DNA of 64,000 bases from Auanema rhodensis (GCA_964057225.1 OZ059899.1:9300001-9364000), one strand, 5' to 3'; shown: positions 41,176 to 51,258, counted from the stretch's first letter. Program-made: numbers and translations. The notes: generated by a model from the letters alone, not told the origin.

Positions 41176-41545
41176 TGTCACATCTGCAAGCACATGGTAA
41201 ACATGTGCGCGCTATTCAAATAGCGGGAGCCTGAACAAGCCCCGCCTACAACATGGGACACACATGGCACTCTTGCTTCTGGCCTAACCCAGATAGGTTG
41301 TCTTATAGCCATGTGAGTCTCATCTCTATATCATCTATATATATACTCTATTCAATACTTTATTATATCCCTTTATATTCTTTCTTAATGTAATTCTTAT
41401 ATTGTATTTTCTTAATGAATCCTTTTCTCTTTAAGTATTTGTCTTAATAAGGAAATTGGGGCGTTCGGGTCTGCCTACCTAAGGAACAAGGTAGAAGTAC
41501 ATATATCTTCCGACCATGAAAAGACGGGAAGAAACAATATGTAAC
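41176..41545 (+). repeat. Gypsy 5' LTR
   Basis: Begins TGTCACATC and ends TATGTAAC. It contains inverted repeats CACATG-gtaaa-CATGTG and CGCTATT-ca-AATAGCG near its 5' end, and a TATATATATA stretch about 155 bp in that could serve as a promoter. It differs from the 3' LTR only by C/T changes in CTATTCAATAC and ATATCCCTTT. Confidence 0.95.
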
Positions 41546-41546
41546 G

Positions 41547-41559
41547 TGGAGGTTCCACC
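41547..41559 (+). other. Gypsy primer-binding site, tRNA-Gln
   Basis: TGGAGGTTCCACC starts 1 nt after the LTR and is complementary to the 3' 13 nt (with CCA) of metazoan tRNA-Gln, as I recall that tRNA. It would prime minus-strand DNA synthesis. Confidence 0.82.
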
Positions 41560-42544
41560 TTGCTTACTTTACTGTTAATTTATTGACAGCAAGTTTACGA
41601 GACTTTTGGACTTAATTACCCAACAGTGAGGAGTAACCGAGCCGTGCACCATGATTTCCCCAAAAATTATTTTGGCTACCACTTCTCCTCCGCTCAACGA
41701 AAACTGGGAGGTGTCTGAGACGTTTGGGGAAACTATCAGACAATAGTTTTGACGAGCGTTACCTTTTTGTTATGCACGCGCGTGCTATTTTGATTCATTA
41801 CTTTATGATGGGAATGTCCAGTGTGGCAACAGAGCTCACTTTTTAGCTGAGTTGTTTGGAAGCTGTTGGGATAATTTTATTTACGATTTTTGATTTTGAT
41901 TCACATCCAAGGGTTCATCAGGGTTCTACTCCTGTTAACTTTTTTCTTATTAGTTCAGAGATAATAAGAATATTTAAATTCCTACCCACCCAAGTCCACT
42001 CTACGTCTGCCAACGTTTCCTTTTTCCTATATTATTGACAGATTACTGAATTTAAATTCCTATATCAATCTTAAATTACCTTCTAAATCTTTTGAAATTA
42101 AATTAAAAATTATCTTAATTAAGATTTATTTTGAAATTCTTTCTACAAATCTTAATAAACTTTATAAAATTGAACTTAATATACGAGATGAGACATTTTT
42201 GTTTACTTTAAGCTTACTCACATTCAAATAGTTGGCCCACGCGTACCAGCTGTTCGATATGTGTAGTCAATAACAGCTGTTAAAATTCAAAAGTTTTCAA
42301 ACAGGCTTAAGGCACCATCTGTGATTCCTTATTTGTCTCTAAGCTGACATAAGTGATTATATTATTCAAATATCACGACAGACGGTCAATGGTTGTTTAC
42401 CATAAGCGCTAACATCTGGTGTCGTGACACATGGCTGGAAGCGGAGCTTGAAGCTTCAACGATCCTCCTTCATCAGACGCCATTGTCACAAACGTTTTTA
42501 CTGGAGTCTAGTTGCTTCCAGTACGCGCTCTTATATTCATCTAA
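41560..42544 (+). other. Gypsy 5' leader
   Basis: Nearly 1 kb with no long open frame. It holds several short ATG frames (one at about 41651 of some 31 codons) and many stops in the gag frame, the last being TAA at 42542. It probably includes packaging signals and possibly an untranslated exon, because the gag frame downstream has no early ATG. Candidate donors include CAAG|GTAGAAG in the LTR; a candidate acceptor is TTCACCAG at 42557. None is proven. Confidence 0.55.
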
Positions 42545-45500
42545 CTGTATTCACCAGCCACCCTGTCGGACTCGGACATCAGCGAGGAAAACAAAGATCA
42601 GGAACAAGGATCACCAGAGGTACGCCAAGTTTTTGAATTTAATTCTAAAAACTTAAATACTCCATCCACCTACCTCTCTCCTTTTGAATTTTTGAGAGAA
42701 GAAGGTGATTCCTCTTCTTCTTCTCATTCTTCTTCTCTGACAATTAGAACGAGAAGTAAAAGCAGAAAGGCCATCACTGAGGAAACACCTCGGGCACCTA
42801 CTGAAGTACGAAATAGATCACCAAGTCGGTGGGCCGCTGCTATAACTAAAGCTTTTGAAAGAAAAATGACTCCTACCTCTCCATCTCCTAATTCTAATGT
42901 TGCTCCACCCTTTAGAAATATGGCAACTATTTTAAATTGCCATCTCTGTCCCAGGTATGACGGCTCTCGTAGCTTTCGTTCTTTTGTTGAATCTTTAAAT
43001 AGATTTTTTAATGTTATGAATCTAAGCTTACCTGAGAGACTATTAATTTTGCCTCTTCTTTTGGAATCAAATGAAACAGCTCTCTCCTTGTATAATAGTA
43101 TTCCTAGTGGCATAAGAACTAATGGCTCATGGATTGTTTTGATGGATCAGCTCACTGAGCTTTTAGCGCCTAAAACAGATAAAAATTTCACCATAGCGCT
43201 TATTCATCGAGTACAACAAGGAGATAAATCTGTTCTTGATTTTAGTATGGAATTAGAGAGAATGGCAAGCACCATAATGTCACCAATGGATCCCGAGCGG
43301 GAACCAATGTTGAAAACGGCATTTTTAAATGGTTTAAAAGAGGAGCTGGGTATTGCGGTTTTAACTAAAAACCCCGCCACTTATGAACAAGCTAAGAAAT
43401 TAGCTAGGTTTGAAGAAGGCGTTCGAAATAGCTTCATGAAAAGAAATGAAGACACTAGCACCTTGAAGGAGCTCATAAATGCTTTACAGCATAAATTAAG
43501 CTTTAGTGAAGAAAGAGAAAGAAGTAGGAATAATAATAATAATAAAAATTATAAAAATTATAAAAAAAATAATAACTGGACTCAGCACAATAATGGCTCT
43601 AATGATTATGAGCGAGAGAGAGAGCGACCTTCTGCCGTACGTTATAATAATAATAACTCGCAGAACGGGAATATGAATAGGCGTCCTAACCCGGGAAACC
43701 GCCCATTTGCGAATGGCAGAAATGCCAATAGCTCGTCTTGGAACCCTAGGCCTAGTTCCCCAAGAAGACAAAGACCATCAGCCAATGGGAATGGTAACTC
43801 AAGGGTATACAGCGTAGCGACCCCATTCATGCCACCGGTCACGTTGTGCCTGACTTTATTGGCACTCTCATGCCTTCCCTTTGGGTCGGCAAAATATCAG
43901 ATTTGCGCTCAATCTGAAGGGGGTATATTAGTAACACCTCCTGTGGTCACAGGCTGCCATAAGGCAGAAATTGAAAAGGCTCACAGTGTTGAGGTAGAAA
44001 TATATCTACCAAAGGCTGAGATAGAGTCATGGGAAGCATGGAAATGCTATGTGAAAAAGTATAAAAGCTGTGTGAGAGATTTCATGTTTTTGAGAGATCG
44101 TAACACCACATTCTCTCATATTGAAACAGTAGATAAGAAAGATTGTGTTCGAGCACATAGAAATCGTATGTGGAATGATAAAATCATGAATGCCCAACAG
44201 CATTCAGTTTTTGAAACACCATTAAACGAGCATAATCCAACTCGCTCTTGGTCCACTGAAGAATGTGTAGAAATTGAACAATTTGTATTGAAGCGAGGGA
44301 TAATAACTAGATTGAAAGAAGATCACATTGTATCAGACTTATTTATAAATACTGATAATTGTAAAGGAAATGAAGGGTTTTGTGCAACTGGTGAAGGTGC
44401 AGTTATCTGGCAACCACCTATCCCATCAGTTGTCTGTCACTATCAAAAACTTGGCCCCTTCTCCGCCATGTTGGGTGATCATATTCTTCTAGTTCACTCT
44501 ATTGAAAGCGCTTTTGTTCTCCAAAATCATTCCACATCCGCTCACGTTCAATCTTGTTTCGAATTCGCTGTTTTTGAATCATCTTCTGAGGCAATTATCC
44601 GATTCACAGCATATCCCCGTGTTTATAATTTGCTTGATCTTTCCAATACTTTGCTTAATGCTGATAAACGCAGAAATAAACGTAATGCATTACCTCAAAA
44701 ACATCGCTCTTTCAGTGATGATTATCTTTTTGTTAATGCGAAATCCCAACCATATGCGTTTCCATTTCTAAGACCTACTTTCATTTTTGGATCTGCATCT
44801 ATCACTAAGTTTTACGCAAAATATATGAGATATGCAGCTACATCATCTTATGAGAGTTTGCTCCAATTCGCGATAGATAATCCACTGTTCATTGACACAA
44901 TTGTTAGTTTAGGATTGACAAAAGATCACATAACTAACTGGGCAAAGTCTAATAATTTCAAAGATCCCAATCTTTTGATTTTACAATGTGTGGGTATAGA
45001 GGAAATTAAACTGGCTACTAGACAGGTGATTAATAGCATGAAATTGGATGATCTTATCACTCAAGTAGCTCGTCGTATAGAAGTTCCTCGGTTAAAAAGA
45101 TCTTTGATGAAATCTACAACATCCATAGAAGATTTCTTTCGAGGGATGGCTCACGCAGTAGTATATCAAGCCACAATTCTTGATGGTACACAAACAGTTC
45201 CATCAATCGAACAGTTGGCAAGAGCCTTATATCCATCTATATTACCACGCAGTGGAAATATGAATCAATCTGAAATTATTGCAACTGCTCAAGGCATGTT
45301 ATTCATGATCCAACAACAATCGGGAAAAGAACAAATATCTCGCGACATGCAAGTCAGTCGACAACAAAAAGCTGATGCTACTGTTAGAAATAACCAAGAG
45401 CAAGATTTAGCAATTATATCCAAGCTGCCTGACTATCACAACCTTTATACAAAGAATAGTACAGCATATTATGGATTTCCTCCACAGTCCATCGAATACC

Positions 45501-45796
45501 CACAGGAAAATCCTAAATTCAATAAAACAGAAGTTTTAGAATTCATAAGTTGGGTTAAAACTCAAATCACAACTGATAAAAATATGGTACAGCATACTAC
45601 TGTAACCCCAATAACTTCCACCAAAACTACAATTCGTAGTTTAACAACTCCTACCCCTAATGCGTACGAGAGAGGTCGAGAGTTGTATGTAGCAGAAGTA
45701 TATGACAATGTTCTCCACAAATCAGAGCATAAAACTAAAACGATAATAGATAATAAGTTGAATTATGGGTTTGAGAAAGCGCGTCTCCATAATTGA
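42545..45796 (+). CDS. Gypsy Gag plus N-terminal part of an envelope-like glycoprotein
   Basis: Open frame after TAA 42542. No ATG occurs until 42866, and the codons before it look coding (acidic, then a Ser-rich stretch), so initiation is non-AUG or follows splicing. The first part is a Gag with a capsid-like helical region (about 42940-43460). Its C-terminal tail, about 43515-43795, is very rich in Asn and Arg and has no CCHC knuckle. With no stop between, ATG 43829 begins a clear signal peptide (hydrophobic VTLCLTLLALSCLPFGSA). A Cys-rich ectodomain with several N-glycosylation sites follows, and a furin-like RNKR at 44672-44683. The frame ends at TGA 45794, overlapping the next frame. The glycoprotein family is not recognised. 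Confidence 0.85.
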   Translation: MYSPATLSDSDISEENKDQEQGSPEVRQVFEFNSKNLNTPSTYLSPFEFLREEGDSSSSSHSSSLTIRTRSKSRKAITEETPRAPTEVRNRSPSRWAAAITKAFERKMTPTSPSPNSNVAPPFRNMATILNCHLCPRYDGSRSFRSFVESLNRFFNVMNLSLPERLLILPLLLESNETALSLYNSIPSGIRTNGSWIVLMDQLTELLAPKTDKNFTIALIHRVQQGDKSVLDFSMELERMASTIMSPMDPEREPMLKTAFLNGLKEELGIAVLTKNPATYEQAKKLARFEEGVRNSFMKRNEDTSTLKELINALQHKLSFSEERERSRNNNNNKNYKNYKKNNNWTQHNNGSNDYERERERPSAVRYNNNNSQNGNMNRRPNPGNRPFANGRNANSSSWNPRPSSPRRQRPSANGNGNSRVYSVATPFMPPVTLCLTLLALSCLPFGSAKYQICAQSEGGILVTPPVVTGCHKAEIEKAHSVEVEIYLPKAEIESWEAWKCYVKKYKSCVRDFMFLRDRNTTFSHIETVDKKDCVRAHRNRMWNDKIMNAQQHSVFETPLNEHNPTRSWSTEECVEIEQFVLKRGIITRLKEDHIVSDLFINTDNCKGNEGFCATGEGAVIWQPPIPSVVCHYQKLGPFSAMLGDHILLVHSIESAFVLQNHSTSAHVQSCFEFAVFESSSEAIIRFTAYPRVYNLLDLSNTLLNADKRRNKRNALPQKHRSFSDDYLFVNAKSQPYAFPFLRPTFIFGSASITKFYAKYMRYAATSSYESLLQFAIDNPLFIDTIVSLGLTKDHITNWAKSNNFKDPNLLILQCVGIEEIKLATRQVINSMKLDDLITQVARRIEVPRLKRSLMKSTTSIEDFFRGMAHAVVYQATILDGTQTVPSIEQLARALYPSILPRSGNMNQSEIIATAQGMLFMIQQQSGKEQISRDMQVSRQQKADATVRNNQEQDLAIISKLPDYHNLYTKNSTAYYGFPPQSIEYPQENPKFNKTEVLEFISWVKTQITTDKNMVQHTTVTPITSTKTTIRSLTTPTPNAYERGRELYVAEVYDNVLHKSEHKTKTIIDNKLNYGFEKARLHN

Positions 45797-48700
45797 CGAA
45801 TTTCATCAACAGTTTCATACCATCTGTAAATCTCAAATGGAAACTGTAAAAAGCTGGCAAGCTATATTACGTATACATCCTACAATAGGAGTACGAGCTA
45901 TGCTTCAGCGGGATGATATCGTTGCCCGATTTGTTGGAAGAAATGTTTTAAAAATAACAACTTGTCAGGAAATAGAACCACATTTCATTTATCGTAATCA
46001 TTCTTACAATGATAAATGTTATGCAGAGACCCCTGTTTTAACACACGATAAACAATTATTCTTTGCTCCTATCGATAGCTACGATTTGAGCACTGAAGGA
46101 CATGAGATCAATTGTGAACACAAAGAGACAGAAATTTGGTATGAAAATGGAACATGGAGAGATTATAAAGGTGACACACATAAAGTAGATAGTATTCATT
46201 CAGAAAAACATGATCATTATGCTGAATTGAGTAAACTTCGATTCACAGGGCGGAATTTGTTTGAAAATTCGACTGAAAAATCCTTAGCCCTATCTATTGG
46301 ATTAACTTATGGTTATAGTTTATCTACTTCACCTCACCATGATCTTCTCCGCGTAATTTCTCGTTCACGTGATTGGCCTCAAATTTCCTCTTTCATCTTC
46401 AAAGGAAGTAAACTTATAAGAGATGCCAGGAAAATTGTTTTCTCCAATTGGGATCTGTTCATTGACTTTTGTATAGGTTCAATTGAACGAACACTCATTA
46501 CCATCGGTTGTATAACTCTGATATTATGTCTAATGATAGCATTATATTTCACTATAAAATGTTATCTCTCCCCTACTTCTATGTTAAAAATAAACCATAT
46601 CATGTTGAGCCCAACAGCTCCACCACTTGAGGGAGATGAGATTCATGAAACAGTTAGTGATGAATTGATGCGGAGCTATTTTCCCACCATAATAACTTAC
46701 ATTCCTTTAGCCATACCTTTTGTATGTCACACAACAACAAAGAAAAATGGACACATGTTACCGTTTGTTCATATTGACATTGAAGGTAGAGGACTGTTAG
46801 CATTATGGGATTCTGGAGCTACGGTCTCATATATTCCGTTCTCCACATTGGCATATATTGGAAGACAATATTTTACAAAATATTCTAAATCTGCATCCAC
46901 TGCAAATGGATCAGAGTTTCGCTTTGTGGGAAAATGCAAGTTAGATGTGGGTATAGCAGGGTACCAAGTGGAACACGAATTTTTAATATCTGAAGACAAT
47001 GACTGTCCAGGACAAATGTTACTTGGTACTGATTTTATGCGTACGTTGGAAGAAAGAGAGATATTTACTACATTAAAACTATGTAAAGGAAAGTTGATTG
47101 TTGGTAATATGGAAACACCCTTAGTAAAACCTGGTTGTTTTGCATATAAAACCACAACTAAAACAGTAAATATCATAAGTTTGTCCACAGTAACAGTTCC
47201 ACCACATAGTACCTCCCACATATCTTTGCAAACAGGACCAGAATTAGATTTTGATCAATATGCTCTTTTAAAATCTAGCACAGGTCCTATATCAATTCCA
47301 GATGCCGCCATAGGACCTTTTCCTATTACTATGGTAGTATCAAACAATTTTTCAAAGCCAATTAAAATTAATAAAAATGACCACATTGGTTCAGGACTTA
47401 TAGCATCTAAAGAAATTATGAACGATTATGTTCCACCTGAAGCTGATTGGGAAGATAAGTTACCAACTTTTCCTCAGCATCTTTTGGATGATTTGAACTT
47501 CAATTCTTGCACTCTGTCTCATAAAATGAAGAAAAATCTGATCACAATCATTAAGGAAAACCAAACGGCATTTTTCAACCATGATCATAATATTGGTCTC
47601 TTTTGCGGACCAGTTGAACATGCCATTCCTATAAGATCTGATATGGATTTTCCAAAAAGTAGATCTTACAGAGTACCATTGGGTAAGCAAGAAGAAGTAG
47701 AACGGCAAGTGAAAGAAATGTTGTCGCAAGGTATAATCGAAAATTCGACGGCTACTTTCACTAGTCCGGTTGTTCTTGTGAAAAAGAAAGATAATTCTTT
47801 CCGGTTCGTTACTGACTTTAGAGCATTGAATAGTGTTACTAAGAAACAAACATACAGCATCCCACACATTCCTGATATCATAGACTTAGCGGCTGGAGCT
47901 CAGTTCTTTTCGAATTTTGATCTCATTTCTGGTTTCTTCCAAATACCGTTGAAACGCTCAGATAGATACTTAACTGCTTTTACCACTCCATCAGGTACCT
48001 ATCAGTATTGCCGAATGCCTATGGGATTGTGTGGAGCGCCACACACTTTTCAATCCGCAGTACGATACTTGCAATCTCTTGTTAGATGCAAACTGTTTGT
48101 ATATCTAGATGATTTGCTAATAATTTCGAACTCAGCTGAAGAACATTTAAGAGATATACAAGAAGTGCTGAAAAAGGTCACTGAACTAGGGTTAAAAATT
48201 AAGTTATCTAAATGTTGCTTTGCAGCCACTGAAGTAAAGTTTTTGGGTTTTATAATAGGTAGAAATGGTGTTAAACCAGATCCTGCTAAAATACAGGCTG
48301 TTTCCGAATTTCCAAATCCAAGCACAGTTACGGCTGTCAGATCCTTTCTAGGTATGACTAACTATTTTCGACGGTTTATTCAAAATTATGCCGGAATAGC
48401 TGAGCCATTGTATAAGTTAACACATGAGGATACTCCTTTTGAGTGGAAATCGGAACATGCAGACGCATTTGAAACTTTAAAAACATTACTGTGTACTGCC
48501 CCTGTACTGAAACCTCCTAAAGCAGACCAACCTTTTGTTATAGAAAGTGATGGCAGTATGATCGCTGTGGGAGCAGTTTTATTGCAATCAGCAGAGAAAA
48601 ATTCTCCATTACACCCGATTGCGTTCGCTAGTAGAAAGTTGACTCCAGCGGAACGGAAATATCCTCCTATTGAAGTTGAAGCACTCGGTTTAGTCTTTGC

Positions 48701-50288
48701 TCTTCAACAATTCCGTACCTATGTATTAGGAGTACCTACCACAGTTATCACAGATCACCGACCATTAACCAGTTTAATGTCGCGTAAAGATCTCATAGGT
48801 AGATTAGCCAAGTATCAACTAATGATACAAGATTTCAACATAAAGATTGAATATCGTCCTGGCAAATTAAACAGTGTCTGTGATGCTCTCTCCAGGTATA
48901 TAGGAAACGAAGCAAATGACAGTCGTCCTACTAAACCAAAGGACAAAGTAAAACCTGTTGATGCTTTTATTGCTCATATCACAACTATTTCTTCTATTGA
49001 CCAACTAAATTGTGAAGAAATACGGAAAGTTCAAGCTGGAGTTCCCTGGATTCGCGAAGCACTTTCTCAAATTAATAATGATAACTGTCCGGCTAATATA
49101 TCAGACCGGTATGAAGAACGAGAAGGCATATTACATGCAAAACAAGCGAAAAATTATTTGAAACCATCTATTATTTTGCCTCGTAACGACAAAATAACTG
49201 ATGTTGTTATCAAGTTTTTTCATGAAGATTCCAAAATTGGTGCACACCTAGGTATAAATAAAACTACTGATGCGATTCGACGACGATTCTTTTGGACTAA
49301 TATGGTTCCACAAATAACTGAATTTATTAATCGTTGTACAAAATGTGCAAGTAGGAAATCTAACCCACACCAATCGTATATTCAACCTATGGGAAGATTT
49401 GTTATACCCGAAAAGCCATTTGATCGTATTCATGTAGATATACTAGGTCCTTTACCTCGCACTAATGATGGACATCGATACATCTTGAGTATTCAAGACG
49501 CTTTTAGTAAATGGGGAACAACTTGCCCATTAATAACACAAACGGCTACTGAAATCACAAAAGCGTTTGTAATTAGATTTGTTTTCATATATGGACCACC
49601 AATGAGTATGATAACCGATAATGGTAGTAGCTTTTTGTCATCTGAATTTCAAGCTATGTGTAAACAATTTGGAATTGAACACACTACTACGCTACCATAT
49701 CATAAAAATGCTAATGGACAAGTGGAGAGACTTCATAGAACTTTAGAAGAAGCTCTCTCTTCATTCGTGAATGAACAACAAACTAACTGGGATATACACC
49801 TACCTAAAGTTATGTTTGCGATCAATACGTTACCAAACTCATCAACATCTATTAGTCCATATGTTGTATTATTTGGTCGGGATGCAAGACTTCCTATTGA
49901 CCATCAATTGCCTGGAAATAATCTTCAAACTGAAGAACCAGCCAATCCTACAGAAGATTTTGTCAATAGATCGCTAATACAAAATGAAAGCACATCTAAT
50001 ATAGTAAAAGATAGAATTGAAACATGCACAAAGAAGAATGAACAACGGTACAATACACGAAATAGAACACAAAATAAAGAAATTCAGGTTAATGACTTAG
50101 TTATGATAAAAGTGAATTCTACTCGAAACAAACTAACACCTTCATTCGAAGGGCCTTATTTAGTTACAGCAGTTCAAAGATCTTTCGTCGTGGTTCAAAC
50201 AGATAAAGGAAAAAGCAGAAGAGTACACAAGGACTTCGTCAAACCTTACCAACGGACAACATCTATTCCGGTTATCACAATTTCTTGA
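45765..50288 (+). CDS. Gypsy envelope C-terminal part fused to protease-RT-RNase H-integrase
   Basis: 1507 codons, in +1 phase to the preceding frame and overlapping it by 32 nt. An in-frame TGA at 45759 makes ATG 45765 the first possible start. Residues 1-240 continue a Cys-containing ectodomain; 244-264 form a transmembrane segment. Then come aspartic protease (DSGA 349-352), RT (YLDD 780-783), RNase H (Asp928, Glu972 region, Asp997) and integrase. Integrase has His1153/His1161 with Cys1191/Cys1194, catalytic Asp1224, Asp1285 and Glu1321 in D35E spacing, and a GPY motif near 1462-1465. All catalytic motifs are intact. A type I membrane topology would place the enzymes in the cytosol. A splice acceptor-like TTCCTTTAG at 46702-46710 lies between the transmembrane segment and protease. 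Confidence 0.93.
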   Translation: MGLRKRVSIIDEFHQQFHTICKSQMETVKSWQAILRIHPTIGVRAMLQRDDIVARFVGRNVLKITTCQEIEPHFIYRNHSYNDKCYAETPVLTHDKQLFFAPIDSYDLSTEGHEINCEHKETEIWYENGTWRDYKGDTHKVDSIHSEKHDHYAELSKLRFTGRNLFENSTEKSLALSIGLTYGYSLSTSPHHDLLRVISRSRDWPQISSFIFKGSKLIRDARKIVFSNWDLFIDFCIGSIERTLITIGCITLILCLMIALYFTIKCYLSPTSMLKINHIMLSPTAPPLEGDEIHETVSDELMRSYFPTIITYIPLAIPFVCHTTTKKNGHMLPFVHIDIEGRGLLALWDSGATVSYIPFSTLAYIGRQYFTKYSKSASTANGSEFRFVGKCKLDVGIAGYQVEHEFLISEDNDCPGQMLLGTDFMRTLEEREIFTTLKLCKGKLIVGNMETPLVKPGCFAYKTTTKTVNIISLSTVTVPPHSTSHISLQTGPELDFDQYALLKSSTGPISIPDAAIGPFPITMVVSNNFSKPIKINKNDHIGSGLIASKEIMNDYVPPEADWEDKLPTFPQHLLDDLNFNSCTLSHKMKKNLITIIKENQTAFFNHDHNIGLFCGPVEHAIPIRSDMDFPKSRSYRVPLGKQEEVERQVKEMLSQGIIENSTATFTSPVVLVKKKDNSFRFVTDFRALNSVTKKQTYSIPHIPDIIDLAAGAQFFSNFDLISGFFQIPLKRSDRYLTAFTTPSGTYQYCRMPMGLCGAPHTFQSAVRYLQSLVRCKLFVYLDDLLIISNSAEEHLRDIQEVLKKVTELGLKIKLSKCCFAATEVKFLGFIIGRNGVKPDPAKIQAVSEFPNPSTVTAVRSFLGMTNYFRRFIQNYAGIAEPLYKLTHEDTPFEWKSEHADAFETLKTLLCTAPVLKPPKADQPFVIESDGSMIAVGAVLLQSAEKNSPLHPIAFASRKLTPAERKYPPIEVEALGLVFALQQFRTYVLGVPTTVITDHRPLTSLMSRKDLIGRLAKYQLMIQDFNIKIEYRPGKLNSVCDALSRYIGNEANDSRPTKPKDKVKPVDAFIAHITTISSIDQLNCEEIRKVQAGVPWIREALSQINNDNCPANISDRYEEREGILHAKQAKNYLKPSIILPRNDKITDVVIKFFHEDSKIGAHLGINKTTDAIRRRFFWTNMVPQITEFINRCTKCASRKSNPHQSYIQPMGRFVIPEKPFDRIHVDILGPLPRTNDGHRYILSIQDAFSKWGTTCPLITQTATEITKAFVIRFVFIYGPPMSMITDNGSSFLSSEFQAMCKQFGIEHTTTLPYHKNANGQVERLHRTLEEALSSFVNEQQTNWDIHLPKVMFAINTLPNSSTSISPYVVLFGRDARLPIDHQLPGNNLQTEEPANPTEDFVNRSLIQNESTSNIVKDRIETCTKKNEQRYNTRNRTQNKEIQVNDLVMIKVNSTRNKLTPSFEGPYLVTAVQRSFVVVQTDKGKSRRVHKDFVKPYQRTTSIPVITIS

Positions 50289-50876
50289 AGGTAGTTTTTT
50301 TAAAAAAATCAAATTGTTGAAATTTTTTTATTTTATTTTGTGCCATTTCTGATTGTACCACTTCTTTGTTGTTGATTGATTTTCTCTGAGAAGTCTGCTA
50401 TTGTTTTACAAAAGTTTGTTTTATTACTCCAACTCTCATTGAGTAGATTTTTTTTCAACATTCTCTTGTGAATTTTGCTATTTTTTATGTTTAATCATTA
50501 CTTGTATTCACCTTATGGACATTAGTCATACGGGTTAAACGAGTTTTCATTTTTTTGTACAGAACGGGCTCGACCTATTCTCAGGGTAACACCGTACCTG
50601 TACAACTCGAGAAAATGAACGACTATATCACAGTCGAATGGTTTAGAAGCGAAGCTCTCGTTTGCAAGCATTTCACTACTCAAGTGAATGGAATAGAATC
50701 TATTCGATACTACATTTTGAATTCAACAAACTTGAAGAGACAATAGCTAAACTTTCAAATCGTATTGTATACATTATTTTTTTATCCACTACACCATGAT
50801 TTTTTTTTCCAACACCCAACTATCTTAAAAAGTGAATTAATTTATTTTGTTTTTGAACGAGGACGTTCAACTTTTT
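50289..50876 (+). other. Gypsy 3' region with a short ORF
   Basis: T-rich sequence between pol and the polypurine tract. A 63-codon ATG frame (50555-50746) is the only open frame of note. It follows a T-rich TTCATTTTTTTGTACAG that resembles a 3' splice site, so it could be a 3' accessory exon. I recognise no similarity and treat it as unproven. Confidence 0.4.
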
Positions 50877-50888
50877 AAGGTGGGGGGA
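50877..50888 (+). other. Gypsy polypurine tract
   Basis: AAGGTGGGGGGA ends exactly at the 3' LTR start, the usual plus-strand primer position. A single T interrupts it. Confidence 0.85.
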
Positions 50889-51258
50889 TGTCACATCTGC
50901 AAGCACATGGTAAACATGTGCGCGCTATTCAAATAGCGGGAGCCTGAACAAGCCCCGCCTACAACATGGGACACACATGGCACTCTTGCTTCTGGCCTAA
51001 CCCAGATAGGTTGTCTTATAGCCATGTGAGTCTCATCTCTATATCATCTATATATATACTCTATTTAATACTTTATTATATCTCTTTATATTCTTTCTTA
51101 ATGTAATTCTTATATTGTATTTTCTTAATGAATCCTTTTCTCTTTAAGTATTTGTCTTAATAAGGAAATTGGGGCGTTCGGGTCTGCCTACCTAAGGAAC
51201 AAGGTAGAAGTACATATATCTTCCGACCATGAAAAGACGGGAAGAAACAATATGTAAC
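50889..51258 (+). repeat. Gypsy 3' LTR
   Basis: 370 bp, 368 identical to the 5' LTR by eye. It starts right after the polypurine tract. Confidence 0.95.

Larger units (their letters stand above)
41176..51258 (+). mobile_element. Ty3/Gypsy LTR element with envelope-like region between gag and pol
   Basis: A 10,083-bp element flanked by GATGT duplicates (41171-41175 and 51259-51263). Joining the flanks recreates the satellite CCAGGATGTCAAGG. LTRs are 370 bp and differ at two positions. The order is LTR, PBS, about 1-kb leader, gag-glycoprotein frame, glycoprotein-PR-RT-RH-IN frame, short 3' region, PPT, LTR. Integrase downstream of RNase H and a GPY motif place it in the Ty3/Gypsy group. The glycoprotein before protease is atypical. 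It lies in the same direction as the tRNA genes. Confidence 0.95.

Noticed and set aside
42724..49433. Several - strand frames opposite the Gypsy coding region
   Set aside because: They mirror a strongly supported coding strand and show no domains.
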